DNA of 51,178 nt from Promethearchaeota archaeon (GCA_019894715.1 JAGXOA010000204.1:1-51178); one strand, 5' to 3'. Positions 32,230 through 42,746 are shown, counted from the first letter of the stretch. The notes: generated by a model not told the origin, from the sequence alone. Translations and numbers: made by a program.

Positions 32230-33309
32230 ATGAACATCAAATATTATACAAAAGAGATCTTATTATCCTCAATCAAAGACGTTACTGAATCTTCAGAATT
32301 AATTCAGAATAATGGAAGTAGCGTCATCATTTCCGAATACGGAGGGAGACCATTAGGCATTTTCCCTAAAAAAGACTGTTATTCCTTATTATGGATATGT
32401 CCAAATATCAGAAATAAAATCACAAAAAGAGATAGAGAAATTGGAGGTGATCGATATTGGTTAAGTCCAGAAAGAGCTTTCTTTTTTAGAAAACCAAAAA
32501 AATGGAAAAAATGGATATGTCAAGAAGGATTAGATCCAGCTAATTATAAAATAATAGAAAAAAATACAACTAGTTGTAAAGTTAATTCTCCAATTCTCGT
32601 AGAAAATTATGTTTCAAATGAAATTTTTAGAGGAAATATAACAAGAACTATAAAATTAATTGATGATCCAATATCTGGGGGAATTCATTATATTGGTATA
32701 GAAATTAATGAAGAATGTATATTAGATAAGCCTCATCTTAAAATTAATAGTTGGAATGTAGCAAATGTCATTAGTGGAGGAAGATATAATCCAGGTACAG
32801 TTATTATACCTACAAAAAACGGAACAAAACCTATATCATACATAAAAGATATTCCACAAGAGTGGTTGAATGTTGAAAATAAATATACAACATTTAAAAT
32901 AGATTCAACTAAAGTATATAAACTTGGTATTAGTCCTGAAAATTTGGATTTTTCAAAAAAAGTAAAAATAGGTTATTTCATTAAAATTCCAAATACAGAT
33001 AACTATGGGTTTTTAGTGAAAATTTCAGACGATCTTCCAAAATCCAAAAAAGAATGTTTTGATGTTCCAAGAAATCCAAAATATAAGAATAATGAGATTG
33101 GAATAGTTCAAGCTTATAATTCAAAATCTAAAAGAAAATCAAAATTGTTGTATGGAGAAATTGAATTACAACTTAATCCATCAAAGACAATAGAAAATAA
33201 ATCACATCTTAAAGCTAAACATCAATTATTAGCCTATATAGGAAAAAAAGAAGAAATATTAAAAGTATTGGAGAAATTTTTAGGAATTAATAATTTTAAA
33301 TCCTTTTAA
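32230..33309 (+). CDS. Galactose-mutarotase-like beta-sandwich protein, unknown
   Basis: 359 residues. The N-terminal half has features of the aldose-1-epimerase-like superfamily: VIISEYGGRPLGIFP (compare the opening GGRVxxL strand), SLLWICPN, and GGDRYWLSPERAFFF, with the paired Trp/Pro-Glu near the sugar site as seen in DUF6786-like proteins. The middle (GIHYIGIEINEE) and end form more strands. The catalytic His/Glu of true mutarotases cannot be placed. It may bind or isomerise a sugar or be purely structural. Transcribed alone and convergent with the TrmB-like gene. Confidence 0.45.
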   Translation: MNIKYYTKEILLSSIKDVTESSELIQNNGSSVIISEYGGRPLGIFPKKDCYSLLWICPNIRNKITKRDREIGGDRYWLSPERAFFFRKPKKWKKWICQEGLDPANYKIIEKNTTSCKVNSPILVENYVSNEIFRGNITRTIKLIDDPISGGIHYIGIEINEECILDKPHLKINSWNVANVISGGRYNPGTVIIPTKNGTKPISYIKDIPQEWLNVENKYTTFKIDSTKVYKLGISPENLDFSKKVKIGYFIKIPNTDNYGFLVKISDDLPKSKKECFDVPRNPKYKNNEIGIVQAYNSKSKRKSKLLYGEIELQLNPSKTIENKSHLKAKHQLLAYIGKKEEILKVLEKFLGINNFKSF

Positions 33310-33338
33310 GGAAGAATTATATAATTTTTTAGATCCTT

Positions 33339-35276
33339 CTATTTTTTGATTTTGAGCTTATTTCTCCAGAATTTTATTTTATTTAATAAATCTTTTATTT
33401 CAGAAGAATTTAATACAGAATTATTATTTTGATACTGTGCTATACTTAGATTAATTTGATTTAATACGCTTGAATATCCAAATTGTTCAATCAGATTATC
33501 TTTGATATTAATGAGAATAGAGCTTACTTCGATACCTGTTAAAGATTTTAGATTTATTTCTAAATGATTAAATTGATCATTTAATGATTCTGATGATTTT
33601 ACTTCTTTTGATGTTTTTTTTGATGATTTTATACTAAGAGAAGATATGGGAGTTGGTATTTTTTCTTGTTTGAGATGAGGAAGAGGGATTTTCTTCGTTT
33701 TATTTTGATATTTAATTACTTTTGGTAATGGTTTAGGAGCGGAATCCTGAAGATTTTTAATTTTTGAGGGTTTAACAGTTGGTATTATAGATTTGTATGC
33801 TTGTTTCATACTGATTTGATCTAATTTTTTACTTTGAATCCAAACATCCTCCAAGATTCCAGCAAATAATTTTACATGTTCTTCTAATATTGAACCCATA
33901 CCCGCTATTTCTAACTTTTTACCTTCACGATTTTTTGCTACTACACAAACAACTACCTCTTCAAAATCTTTGTTTATTGACCATATATTTTCTCGACTAT
34001 AATGACGCAGTACAATATTAGGATATTTTTCCAATTCCGTTATTCTATTTCTATCATCTTGATTATTGATATCAAAATTTGTTGATATCCGAACATTTAC
34101 ATGTTTTGGAACATTAGTAAAAACACTAATATCAATATCGTTAAGTTTAGGAGCGATTATGTGTGCTCTCATTTTAATCCTTGATATTGATTCATTTATT
34201 TGAGCTCTCATACCTTCAGAACTTCTTACAAACCATACATCTTGAAATGATAACATTGGTGCTTCTTTTTCTGTCTCCAAGAATTCTTCCATAGTTTTTT
34301 CTGATAAATCTAATTGGTCAAATATATTGATTATTACATCTTGATTCAGTGTTTTAAAGATTTCTTGCTCAAAAGAATTCTTCAGTTCTTGTATTCCTGT
34401 TAGTACATCTTCATATATTTTCATAATATCATTATCCAAGTTTTCTAATGCTTGTTGTAATCCCGTTTCTATATTATTTATAGTGTCACTAAGCCCTACC
34501 TTAATATTCCCTGCTGTATCAGAAAGACCGCCTAATTGATTAATTACCTTATCTAGCATTCCTTGTGTTGTTTGTACAAATTTAAATTTAAATGAATTGA
34601 CCATTTCATAAAATTCTTTTTTCATAATTCGAGCTACAATCTTTTCAGCCATTTTTTTTATAGCTCCAACACGGAATTGAGTCTCAAAAGCACTGGAAAT
34701 CTCATTCTTAATTACTTCTACTCTACTCTCCATTTTTGCAAATTCCTTTGTTATATCATCAGGTACTATTTCTTTAAGGCTATTGATAAAGTCCTTTATT
34801 TCATCAAATCTCTTGACTTTCTCCAGTTCTTGTTCATAATTTTTAAATTGTTCTCTTATTTTAATTGGGAGCTCTTCTTTCATTGCATGAATTGTATTGC
34901 GAAATTCTCCTAATTTTTTAATTTGGGAAGAATCAATTTCAATTGATTTGAGTCTTTCCTTTAAAGATTGGGGTGCATAGGATTGTATATTAGTTACTAT
35001 ATCTTTAAACTGTCTAATTTGGCCTAATAATGCTGTATAAGGAGGTAATACCATAAAATGAGGTGTTTTACCAGGTATTTTTCTTACTAAACCTTTTTCT
35101 AATAGATTTAAAGCAATTTCATTTGCTCGATTTTCAGTAATTTTTGAAATAAGGGCTATTTCACCAGCAGTCACAGGTCCTCTCCCAGTTATTTTAAAAT
35201 AAGTTTCAATTTCATCTTGAATTAGACCTAAACGTTCTAATACTTTTTTTGTTGAAGACTTACCTGAATCATTCAT
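33339..35276 (-). CDS. TrmB-type HTH protein with long coiled coil and PLD-like domain
   Basis: 645 residues. Residues 8-75 are a TrmB-like winged helix (VLERLGLIQDEIETYFKITG, VTAGEIALISKITENRANEI, LLEKGLVRKIPG). Residues 85-330 are a long helical/coiled-coil stalk. Residues 340-490 contain a PLD-like, TrmB-C-type domain (RAQINESISRIKMRAHIIAP, VNVRISTNFDI, EVVVCVVAKNREGKKLEIAG) with no HKD catalytic motif. Residues 500-570 are basic and disordered, and a short helical domain ends the protein. TrmB proteins are usually sugar-responsive and about 250-350 residues, so this is about twice the normal size. It follows the 35301 gene by 24 bp in one operon. Confidence 0.68.
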   Translation of the reverse strand: MNDSGKSSTKKVLERLGLIQDEIETYFKITGRGPVTAGEIALISKITENRANEIALNLLEKGLVRKIPGKTPHFMVLPPYTALLGQIRQFKDIVTNIQSYAPQSLKERLKSIEIDSSQIKKLGEFRNTIHAMKEELPIKIREQFKNYEQELEKVKRFDEIKDFINSLKEIVPDDITKEFAKMESRVEVIKNEISSAFETQFRVGAIKKMAEKIVARIMKKEFYEMVNSFKFKFVQTTQGMLDKVINQLGGLSDTAGNIKVGLSDTINNIETGLQQALENLDNDIMKIYEDVLTGIQELKNSFEQEIFKTLNQDVIINIFDQLDLSEKTMEEFLETEKEAPMLSFQDVWFVRSSEGMRAQINESISRIKMRAHIIAPKLNDIDISVFTNVPKHVNVRISTNFDINNQDDRNRITELEKYPNIVLRHYSRENIWSINKDFEEVVVCVVAKNREGKKLEIAGMGSILEEHVKLFAGILEDVWIQSKKLDQISMKQAYKSIIPTVKPSKIKNLQDSAPKPLPKVIKYQNKTKKIPLPHLKQEKIPTPISSLSIKSSKKTSKEVKSSESLNDQFNHLEINLKSLTGIEVSSILINIKDNLIEQFGYSSVLNQINLSIAQYQNNNSVLNSSEIKDLLNKIKFWRNKLKIKK

Positions 35277-35300
35277 TTTTTTTTCAATTATATATTTTTA

Positions 35301-36434
35301 TTATTTTGATTTTGGATATACAGTTTCTAAAATATCTAAATGTTTAGTTGCTATTTCCCTTCTTAATTTTCCACTGACAAAATCCTTTCTAATATTTTCA
35401 ATTAAATATTCAGGATAGAATTTTTCCACTAAAATATCGGAAAGAAGAAAAACCCATTTAATATCTTTTTCATTCTCAATAATACATATAATATTATCTT
35501 GTTCTAAATTGTAAAGTAGATCAGCTGTTTGTTTTCCTAATGATCCAGAACTTTTTGGAAGTTTATTTAAAGGATAAGGTTTATCTCTTAGAAGGGCAAT
35601 ATAATCATAGGTGTCTGGATTAATCATATGAGAAGCAATTTTTATATTATCTTCAAACGTTGGTGAATATCCATTATAAAATTCTCTTACTTTTTTCATA
35701 TATTTTTTGGCTAGATAATTTGATGGGTGATCTTTTTTCGCTTCGTTCATTAATTTTTTAGGATTTGAACGAAAAATTATAAAATCATTCTGAAGAAATA
35801 TGTGAATATCTGTACTTCTCTCAACCCAATCTTGTTTTATTAAATCTGCTTTAATAAATGGTTCTAATGTTATATCCAAATTTGTGATGATTTTATTAAG
35901 TTGATCCTCTAATTTATTTTGTAAATCCTTTCTTGACATCGCTTTTTCTTGCAATAATTGTAATATTTTTCTTGTTTTTTCTCCTGTGTAAATTTGTGCC
36001 ATCTTTTGTTCTTTTGTTAGATTTTTTAGCCTTTCTAATAATATTATTGTTTCTCTAAGATATACCTTCAAATCTTTTATTATTTCAGGGGCTTTATACA
36101 TGTCTTTATCCATTTCTAAAAGATATTTTAAAATATCATAATAGATATCCCTTATTACTTTTTCACCATATGTTTCGGGATCCTCACCCAATTCAAGCAT
36201 TAAATTAATCATATAAGGATTGGAAGAATCTATTCCTGTAAAATAACTAGCAACATTTGATTGGGCTTTTTCTAATCGAACAACAACATAACCTGCTTCC
36301 CCTGCTCCTGTGATATGGGCATAAAAGATCCTCATCATATCATCTAAATCAACTTCTAGAGTTTCTGGGTATTTTAAATGAACTACCAAACCTCTATCTT
36401 CGGTCCATTTTGTAATTATAAATCCCTTTGACAT
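35301..36434 (-). CDS. Conserved-looking cytoplasmic protein, partner of the TrmB-like gene
   Basis: 377 residues, not recognised. Residues 1-115 alternate strands and helices (GFIITKWTEDRGLVVHLKYP, MMRIFYAHITGAGEAGYVVV, YEKAIRD-like helix) in a way compatible with a longin or roadblock-type fold, which is inference only. Residues 130-250 and 290-377 are helical with winged-helix character (TRKILQLLQEKAMSRKDLQN; LLYNLEQDNIICIIENEKDI). No membrane span. It is the first gene of a two-gene unit with the TrmB-like regulator, so the pair probably acts together. Confidence 0.5.
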   Translation of the reverse strand: MSKGFIITKWTEDRGLVVHLKYPETLEVDLDDMMRIFYAHITGAGEAGYVVVRLEKAQSNVASYFTGIDSSNPYMINLMLELGEDPETYGEKVIRDIYYDILKYLLEMDKDMYKAPEIIKDLKVYLRETIILLERLKNLTKEQKMAQIYTGEKTRKILQLLQEKAMSRKDLQNKLEDQLNKIITNLDITLEPFIKADLIKQDWVERSTDIHIFLQNDFIIFRSNPKKLMNEAKKDHPSNYLAKKYMKKVREFYNGYSPTFEDNIKIASHMINPDTYDYIALLRDKPYPLNKLPKSSGSLGKQTADLLYNLEQDNIICIIENEKDIKWVFLLSDILVEKFYPEYLIENIRKDFVSGKLRREIATKHLDILETVYPKSK

Positions 36435-36597
36435 TTAATTCACTTTTTTTTTTTGATGTGTTTTTTTTTTTTAATTAAATTTTTTCATCATTACATATAT
36501 TCATTACTTCTTACTTCTATTTTAAAAAATTATATTTATGTTTTTTATTTAAAATCTTTTTTTTTTTTATAAAAATATTATTATAAAAATTAAAAAA

Positions 36598-39456
36598 TTA
36601 TTTTTTAATTTCTGATTTATATGACACCGGTACAGCAGATATCTTATTATCCTCATATATATCTTTTATATAACTTGTTCTATTACTGAAATCGATAGAT
36701 TTAGGCTTTTTCCCTTTGCCAATTTTACCTTTTAATTTCCTTATTTTGCGTACTGTTGGTGGATATTTAAGGATTTTTTGATAGATTGCAAAATAGATAC
36801 CTAATCCAATCACAGCAAGTCCTAATATTGCAGTTATTATAATATAAAGCATTGGATCTACTCCTGATGGAGGTATAGCGGAAATAAGAAGCTCAAAATC
36901 AAGAAATGCATAATCACCTTGTGTAATTGCACTAATAGTAATAATATGGCTTCCTTCTGGAATATTTAGAATGGTTGTATTATATACACCATCACTATCA
37001 AGATCAATTAACACTCCAGTTCCAAACTCCCATATATATGTTATTACAGCATCATAAATAAGCAGATTATTATCAGTATCATTTAGTATAACTTCTATAA
37101 AAGCAGAACCACCAGTGTTTATCTCTATTACAGAGATATTTGTGTTATAAAGAGCTATTTCTGTTTGAATCGGCTGGACATCAATAATAAATGCTATCTC
37201 TGATAAAGGAAAGTATATTGCAATTGCAGATACCGTTAATGGATTTTGTGCTAAGTCAAGATCATCAGATGTATCAATCTCAATTGTATAATGTCCCGAA
37301 TCCCATACTAAATATCCAATAAACCGACTTTCTTCATCTTTAAGTGTTACAGTAGCACCAAATATAGACTCTCCACTAGTTTCATTTAAAAATACAGCAG
37401 TTATATTTACATTCCTCATTGATGGAATACTCAAATACCCAGATACATCAGGCATAATATCATTATTAAGATATATTGTTAGATCTGCTGTTGAATTTGA
37501 AGGTGTTGTGGAATTTATTGCAAATTGATAATCCGGAAAATAATAATCAGGTCCAACAACAGCACTAACAGTAATAGAATAATATCCATCTGAATTTGAT
37601 GTTATTGTTGCATTATAGATTCCATTATTATCAGGATCAGTAAAAATTCCATTTCCAAGCCCTCCAGTATAAGTCACTGTAGCGCCTATAATTGGTAAAT
37701 TATTATCAGTATCATTAAGATATAATTGAACAAATTCGGGTGCATTTGTACTAGCTTCAATTTGATCATTAACAAAGTTAGAACTATTACCCGTAATTTC
37801 AGCACTAATAGGTTCTACAATAATTATTATAGTTGTGTCATTGAGTTCATAATTCTTTTTGCTCGCTTCAATGATTATCGTATTTGAACCTAGACGTAAA
37901 TCATCTGTTGTATTAATTGTTATTTCATATTGTTCTAAGCCAACATTTTCATTAAGGTCGCCTACAGCATCTCCTTTCAATACTACATCTGCGTCAGAAA
38001 TATGACCAGAAGTGTCATTTAAATATTTCACAACAATATCTAATTCTCTCATAACTGGAACATAAACAGCCCCATCATATGCTTGACCATCAATATCTAC
38101 TTCGAGTAAAGTAGAATAATCATCAAAATATATAGTATATTCTATCTCAAAAGATATATTATCAATTGAAACTTCAATAGTCTCATTTAAATCAAATTCA
38201 TCTGCAATATAGACTTCAATAGATACTTCTATATCATCTTTACCACTGATTAGATCAATTAAATTTAGGCTTACATCTGAAAATGATGTTCCAGCTAAAT
38301 TTAATTTTCGGGAAACATAATTTGTGCCATTGTTTAGAGAAATTCTAACTTCTGAATTTAAGGACGCAGAAGGCCAGTATGGCTCCACTTGATAAGAGAA
38401 ATTAAACCTTGCGAGATTTATTATATAATAATTATAGCTTGAAAATCCATTATTTGAAATATCGTCTGAAATACTTCCAGTATCTTGATATAATTTAATA
38501 CTCGTAGATTGATCAATGATTTTTTCATAAGTAAAGGTCAAATTTAAATAATCAAATCCTAAATTTGTATATTCATCAATATCATAACTATTCCAATTAT
38601 CTGCTGAATGAATATATATACCTAGAAGTATTGTAAATGTTTTATGCCCTGGATCAGCAGATAAAACATTTGTCAAAGCATTTATAATAGCTTGCTCACC
38701 TTTAATATACAGAGGATCATCAAGACTATAATTACTTGTAGCTTCTTCTCCTAGTGTTTCTGTTTGATTAGCACCTACCTCATAGGTATTAAGAACATCA
38801 ACATCTAAATCAGAAATCTCTGCAGAAAATCTACAATAATCATAACTATCCCTTTGATTTAGTGGACTAGAAAATGGAATACAATATGAATCAGTTGGTG
38901 TATCAACATTATTTTCTACAGTTGCAACTACATTTACATCAAGAGAAGCAGATAAAATTTGATAATCCTCTAAAGAGTGATCTAATGTAACATTATTTAT
39001 AAAATAAATAATTGGAGTCTGATCAGAACCGCCATTATCATTCCAAATATGACTAACCCAGCAACCTGTTGAATCTACACCATAATCATCTGGTGTTAAG
39101 GGATCTAAAGTTTTGTTATATGGTTGCCAATCAGAATATGAGGTAGAATTAAGAATAATAGATTTTTGTCCCTCACTTCCTAGAACATAACTATTATATT
39201 CTCCAATTGAAATATCTGAACTAATATCGTTTATATCTCCCTCTGTTCCATTTTCTATAAGCCAATTATTGGCATTATCAAGAACTCCATTTGTAATCCA
39301 ATCTCTAGAAGAGATGATTTCATCTCCAGAATTTTTGACCATGTCATATTTAGAAGTATCATCTATATAAGACATCTTAAATGTCGTAAAAAACATTGGT
39401 ATAATAATTAAGAAAATTAGTATAATTCCTTTTTTTTTTTTGTTAGTTAAATTCAA
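36598..39456 (-). CDS. Large cell-surface protein with alternating Ig-like repeats
   Basis: 952 residues. N-terminal signal sequence (KKKKGIILIFLIIIPMFF), a 400-residue Ser/Asn/Asp-rich beta domain, then two kinds of Ig-like modules alternating A-B-A-B from about residue 450: A begins VPVMRELDIVVKYLNDTSG and SIPSMRNVNITAVFLNETSG; B begins VQLYLNDTDNNLPIIGATVT and IEVILNDTDNNLLIYDAVIT. A transmembrane helix (LYIIITAILGLAVIGLGIYF) precedes a strongly basic cytoplasmic tail (RKIRKLKGKIGKGKK). Many N-x-S/T sites suggest N-glycosylation. Type I membrane topology; adhesion or S-layer-associated role inferred. Confidence 0.75.
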   Translation of the reverse strand: MNLTNKKKKGIILIFLIIIPMFFTTFKMSYIDDTSKYDMVKNSGDEIISSRDWITNGVLDNANNWLIENGTEGDINDISSDISIGEYNSYVLGSEGQKSIILNSTSYSDWQPYNKTLDPLTPDDYGVDSTGCWVSHIWNDNGGSDQTPIIYFINNVTLDHSLEDYQILSASLDVNVVATVENNVDTPTDSYCIPFSSPLNQRDSYDYCRFSAEISDLDVDVLNTYEVGANQTETLGEEATSNYSLDDPLYIKGEQAIINALTNVLSADPGHKTFTILLGIYIHSADNWNSYDIDEYTNLGFDYLNLTFTYEKIIDQSTSIKLYQDTGSISDDISNNGFSSYNYYIINLARFNFSYQVEPYWPSASLNSEVRISLNNGTNYVSRKLNLAGTSFSDVSLNLIDLISGKDDIEVSIEVYIADEFDLNETIEVSIDNISFEIEYTIYFDDYSTLLEVDIDGQAYDGAVYVPVMRELDIVVKYLNDTSGHISDADVVLKGDAVGDLNENVGLEQYEITINTTDDLRLGSNTIIIEASKKNYELNDTTIIIIVEPISAEITGNSSNFVNDQIEASTNAPEFVQLYLNDTDNNLPIIGATVTYTGGLGNGIFTDPDNNGIYNATITSNSDGYYSITVSAVVGPDYYFPDYQFAINSTTPSNSTADLTIYLNNDIMPDVSGYLSIPSMRNVNITAVFLNETSGESIFGATVTLKDEESRFIGYLVWDSGHYTIEIDTSDDLDLAQNPLTVSAIAIYFPLSEIAFIIDVQPIQTEIALYNTNISVIEINTGGSAFIEVILNDTDNNLLIYDAVITYIWEFGTGVLIDLDSDGVYNTTILNIPEGSHIITISAITQGDYAFLDFELLISAIPPSGVDPMLYIIITAILGLAVIGLGIYFAIYQKILKYPPTVRKIRKLKGKIGKGKKPKSIDFSNRTSYIKDIYEDNKISAVPVSYKSEIKK

Positions 39457-39684
39457 AATTTTTCACTCAAAATTTTTAATCTGGTTAGTTTTAAATTTAT
39501 AGTATAAAATACATACTACTAATTAAAATATCTTATGCATTAATAAAATTATAATTATAAATACTTATCAGATATAAAAATCTTAGTAATAATCTTTATG
39601 TTATTAACATTTGAATTTTATATATCGATCTTAAGATGATATGTATAAAAGAAGGTTTAAAAATTAGATGTAAAAAATATATCA

Positions 39685-40140
39685 TTAATCAGGAGTTAAT
39701 TCATCTAGATCGCTTAAATCCAATCCGGAATCAAAAGTATCAGGAACTTCTGAGAGGAATTCATCTAATATTTCTCGTAATTCATCACCTGATCTTTTCA
39801 AGATCAATCTAATCAATCCTATATTTATATCTGGATCAGAAATCAAACATAAGACACCTTTAGGACCACAACTAGCGGCAAATATTTTTCCACCAGTGAA
39901 TTCACTTGTAACAATATCTAAGGCCCCTAATTCAAGATTTTTACCTTGTTCTTCACTAGCACAGAAAACAGCACTAGCTATAGCTCCAATTCCATCAACA
40001 TCTGCGGGAAAATATGAAAATTTCGAGACACTTGCAATTGTTAATCCCGTTCTATCAACTAAGATTACTTTTTTTATTCCGCTTTCTGATTTTATAATTT
40101 TACTTAAAATATTATCAAAAGATTTAGTATCAACACTCAT
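39685..40140 (-). CDS. Roadblock/LC7 domain protein
   Basis: 151 residues. Pattern of the family: FDNILSKIIKSESGIKKVIL, VDRTGLTIASVSK (strand pair), VDGIGAIASAVFCASEEQGK (central helix), LDIVTSEFTGGKIFAASCG and VLCLISDP, then a helix. A 25-residue acidic tail follows (SGLDLSDLDELTPD). Probably dimerises and regulates a Ras-like GTPase. It is monocistronic, between the surface protein and the coiled-coil gene. Confidence 0.85.
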   Translation of the reverse strand: MSVDTKSFDNILSKIIKSESGIKKVILVDRTGLTIASVSKFSYFPADVDGIGAIASAVFCASEEQGKNLELGALDIVTSEFTGGKIFAASCGPKGVLCLISDPDINIGLIRLILKRSGDELREILDEFLSEVPDTFDSGLDLSDLDELTPD

Positions 40141-40347
40141 GCTTTTCTTACTCCAATCTTTTTTTTTATTATATTAATTTATAACGTTATTACTTAAAAA
40201 TTATTATTATTATAATATAGAAAAATTCTCTATATAAAAATATGTTTTTATCTGGATTAAATCACAAATAATCATAGGAGAAAATGGAAAGTCTAATTAT
40301 ATCAAAATAATATCAAAAAATTTGATAACAGATATCAAATAGTTTTC

Positions 40348-40357
40348 AAAAAAAAAA
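40348..40357 (-). terminator. Oligo-T terminator after the coiled-coil gene
   Basis: On the minus strand a T10 tract begins 12 nt after the stop of the 40369-41088 gene, a typical archaeal terminator position. Confidence 0.5.
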
Positions 40358-40368
40358 GGATTGTTGTT

Positions 40369-41088
40369 TTAAAGTAAATTTTTTTCTTTTACAATTCCTT
40401 TATAATGGTCTCTTTCCCTTCTAAGTACTTTTACTTCTTTTTTTAAGTAAATTATTTGGTCATCTATTTTTTCTTGAATTCCATTATTAGATTCTTGTAG
40501 ATCTTTAATTGATTTCATTTCCATTTTAAGATCAGTGATACTTTCTAAGTATGTTTCGGAAGTTCTATTCAGTTCTTTATTTTTCTGCTCCAAGTCTTCA
40601 TTTATTCTAAGTTGCTTTTCGAGTTCTTTTTTTAAAGTTTCATTATTTTGTTTAATCTTGTCTAGTGACGAAATATCTTCTTTAAGCGAATTTAAATTTT
40701 TTTCTTTATTTTCTAATTCATTTTGTAAATGTAATATTTTTTCTTCATTGGTCCTAGTTTCATTCTTTATTCTGTTATTAATCTCTTGTATTTTTTGCTC
40801 AATATCTTGGATTTGAATATTCTTTTTCTCTAATTCTTGTTTTAATTCATTATTTTCTATTCTGGAATCAGAAATTATCAGAGTTTGTTTTTTAATATTC
40901 TCATTTAATTCATTGATTTTACTATCTGACTCAGATTTTATCAAAGTTAGTTCATTTATCATCTGAATTTTTTCTTCTAACTCCTCATTTTTTTTTTTTA
41001 TTTTTTCTTCAAGAGGATTAGAATCAATATTATTAGCTACAAAATTATTTTGATTATCATTATTTTCTTCTTGGGTTATTTTCATCAC
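40369..41088 (-). CDS. Coiled-coil protein, unknown
   Basis: 239 residues, nearly all one long coiled coil rich in Glu, Lys, Asn and Ile with heptad leucines (EEKIQMINELTLIKSE; NELENKEKNLNSLKEDISSL; LKKELEKQLRINEDLEQKNK). No globular domain, signal peptide or membrane span. Structural or filament-associated role is possible but not shown. It reads toward the roadblock gene (about 230 bp apart). Confidence 0.6.
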   Translation of the reverse strand: MMKITQEENNDNQNNFVANNIDSNPLEEKIKKKNEELEEKIQMINELTLIKSESDSKINELNENIKKQTLIISDSRIENNELKQELEKKNIQIQDIEQKIQEINNRIKNETRTNEEKILHLQNELENKEKNLNSLKEDISSLDKIKQNNETLKKELEKQLRINEDLEQKNKELNRTSETYLESITDLKMEMKSIKDLQESNNGIQEKIDDQIIYLKKEVKVLRRERDHYKGIVKEKNLL

Positions 41089-41180
41089 CTAAATTTTAAT
41101 CTAATAGAAAAAAATTTGTTTTTTATTTTCTAGATCCCTAATGAAAATTAGAAAATATAGTTTAATAAATTAATTTAATT

Positions 41181-42728
41181 TCAAATAAAAATCTGAGTTA
41201 GTCCTTTCTCAACTTCCTTCACATCTTTTGCAACATAATAATTTCTAAAAATATTTGAAAAGAAGTTCCTTACTTCAGGAGTGAAATATTTATTTCCAAA
41301 TTTGTTCATACTCATATAATATTTTAATGGAGCAAGTAAAAAGATTCTATTACTGATAAAATTATTCAGATATAGGGGTATCTCTGTTGTGGTTGTAGGT
41401 TTAAATGTAGTTAGAAGGATATTATCATTTAATTCACTCCAATTCTGATTAAACTCCAATAAAATATTTTTAATATCTATTTTATTTTCTGCAATTAAAT
41501 TTGAGAGAGCTATCAAAGCAGTATTAAAAGCATTGATTTTATTATGATTAGATGGTGGAGTAGCGATAATTGTTGTTGTTAGATTTTTATCAAACTTACC
41601 CATTTGTGTTAAATTATATTCTGGAAGTATTTTAAGTTGATTTAATCCTAGAATATTTTTAGTATCTATTATTTTTCCTCCATTATCAAAAAAATCTTTA
41701 TTAATTAATTGTATTAATAATTTTTCTGCATGTACTTCTCCAAAATAAGGGTAATCTGTTGCAAATAATAAATATTCAGACCAATCTCTATTATCTATAT
41801 TATATTTATTATTTGATTTAAACCATCTACGAAAGTCAATTAAAAAATTTTTTGCACCTTCGCCATGAAGCATAGAAAGATCGCCATAAGTATTAGGTTG
41901 AACTATTGCATTATAAACTTCGTGATCTCCCACATTTCCTTGTGCAAAGTGAGCAATTATTACCTTAAAATGAGGAAGTAATTGAGGTAATTTATTCTTT
42001 AAATAGATCCTCGTGGATCTAATTAATTCACTAATATCCATAATTGTTTTCTTTCCTCTAGTATCAAAAATTATTGGCATCGAATGTCTAATTGCTTCCA
42101 TTAATATTGGAATTGGTTTATCAGAAGTTACTTTTTCTACCCATCCCTCAGAACGAGGATGTAATTTTAATCCTCGCAGACCTAGAACTTCTCTGGCATA
42201 TTTTACTTCTTTTGTAGCTTTATCCCCCTCCATTGGATCTACTCTAGCATAACCAATTAATTTCATAGAGAATGGGAATCTGGTTGTAAAACGAGAAATA
42301 TTTAAATTACTCGCTCGATATAAAGCTTCTGGAATTTTATCTCTGAAAACATCTTGGAATGGAAAAACAACAGCTTGGTCTATAAATTTGTTAAATTTTA
42401 ATTTTTCTTTTATTTCAGAATATCTTTTTCCAAGTTTTTCTAATTCTTGAAATAAACTTTCAGTAAATAGATGACCTTCAAATGAAAAAGAAATGTTTAT
42501 TCTTTGATTATCCATGACTGTTGTAAATGATTGATTACCTGATTTTTTCCAATCATCAACAATCTTTCCTTGAATTTTAGACCAAAAATCAAATGTTCCT
42601 GTTCCAGGAGCAAGTGGATTCATCATAGAAGCCCCATCAACATCTGTACCTAAATGGGAATGAGCATCGATTACAAATATCTTTTCTACTCTTTTCTTAC
42701 CATTTTGTTCTATATTCGCAATTAACAT
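41181..42728 (-). CDS. Amidohydrolase (TIM-barrel, amidohydrolase-2-like)
   Basis: 515 residues. The core follows the amidohydrolase-2 pattern: FVIDAHSHLG (residues 19-28, metal-binding HxH), GYARVDPMEG, LRGLKLHPRSEGW (the strand with conserved Lys/His), PIIFDTRG, FKVIIAHFAQGN (metal His) and LLFATDYPYFG (catalytic/metal Asp). About 120 C-terminal residues beyond the barrel are extra. Members hydrolyse or decarboxylate ring and amide substrates; the substrate is not predictable. Third gene of an operon, 18 bp after the GCS2-type ligase, so it may act on that enzyme's product. Confidence 0.76.
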   Translation of the reverse strand: MLIANIEQNGKKRVEKIFVIDAHSHLGTDVDGASMMNPLAPGTGTFDFWSKIQGKIVDDWKKSGNQSFTTVMDNQRINISFSFEGHLFTESLFQELEKLGKRYSEIKEKLKFNKFIDQAVVFPFQDVFRDKIPEALYRASNLNISRFTTRFPFSMKLIGYARVDPMEGDKATKEVKYAREVLGLRGLKLHPRSEGWVEKVTSDKPIPILMEAIRHSMPIIFDTRGKKTIMDISELIRSTRIYLKNKLPQLLPHFKVIIAHFAQGNVGDHEVYNAIVQPNTYGDLSMLHGEGAKNFLIDFRRWFKSNNKYNIDNRDWSEYLLFATDYPYFGEVHAEKLLIQLINKDFFDNGGKIIDTKNILGLNQLKILPEYNLTQMGKFDKNLTTTIIATPPSNHNKINAFNTALIALSNLIAENKIDIKNILLEFNQNWSELNDNILLTTFKPTTTTEIPLYLNNFISNRIFLLAPLKYYMSMNKFGNKYFTPEVRNFFSNIFRNYYVAKDVKEVEKGLTQIFI

Positions 42729-42746
42729 ATCTAAAACCTTTTTTTT

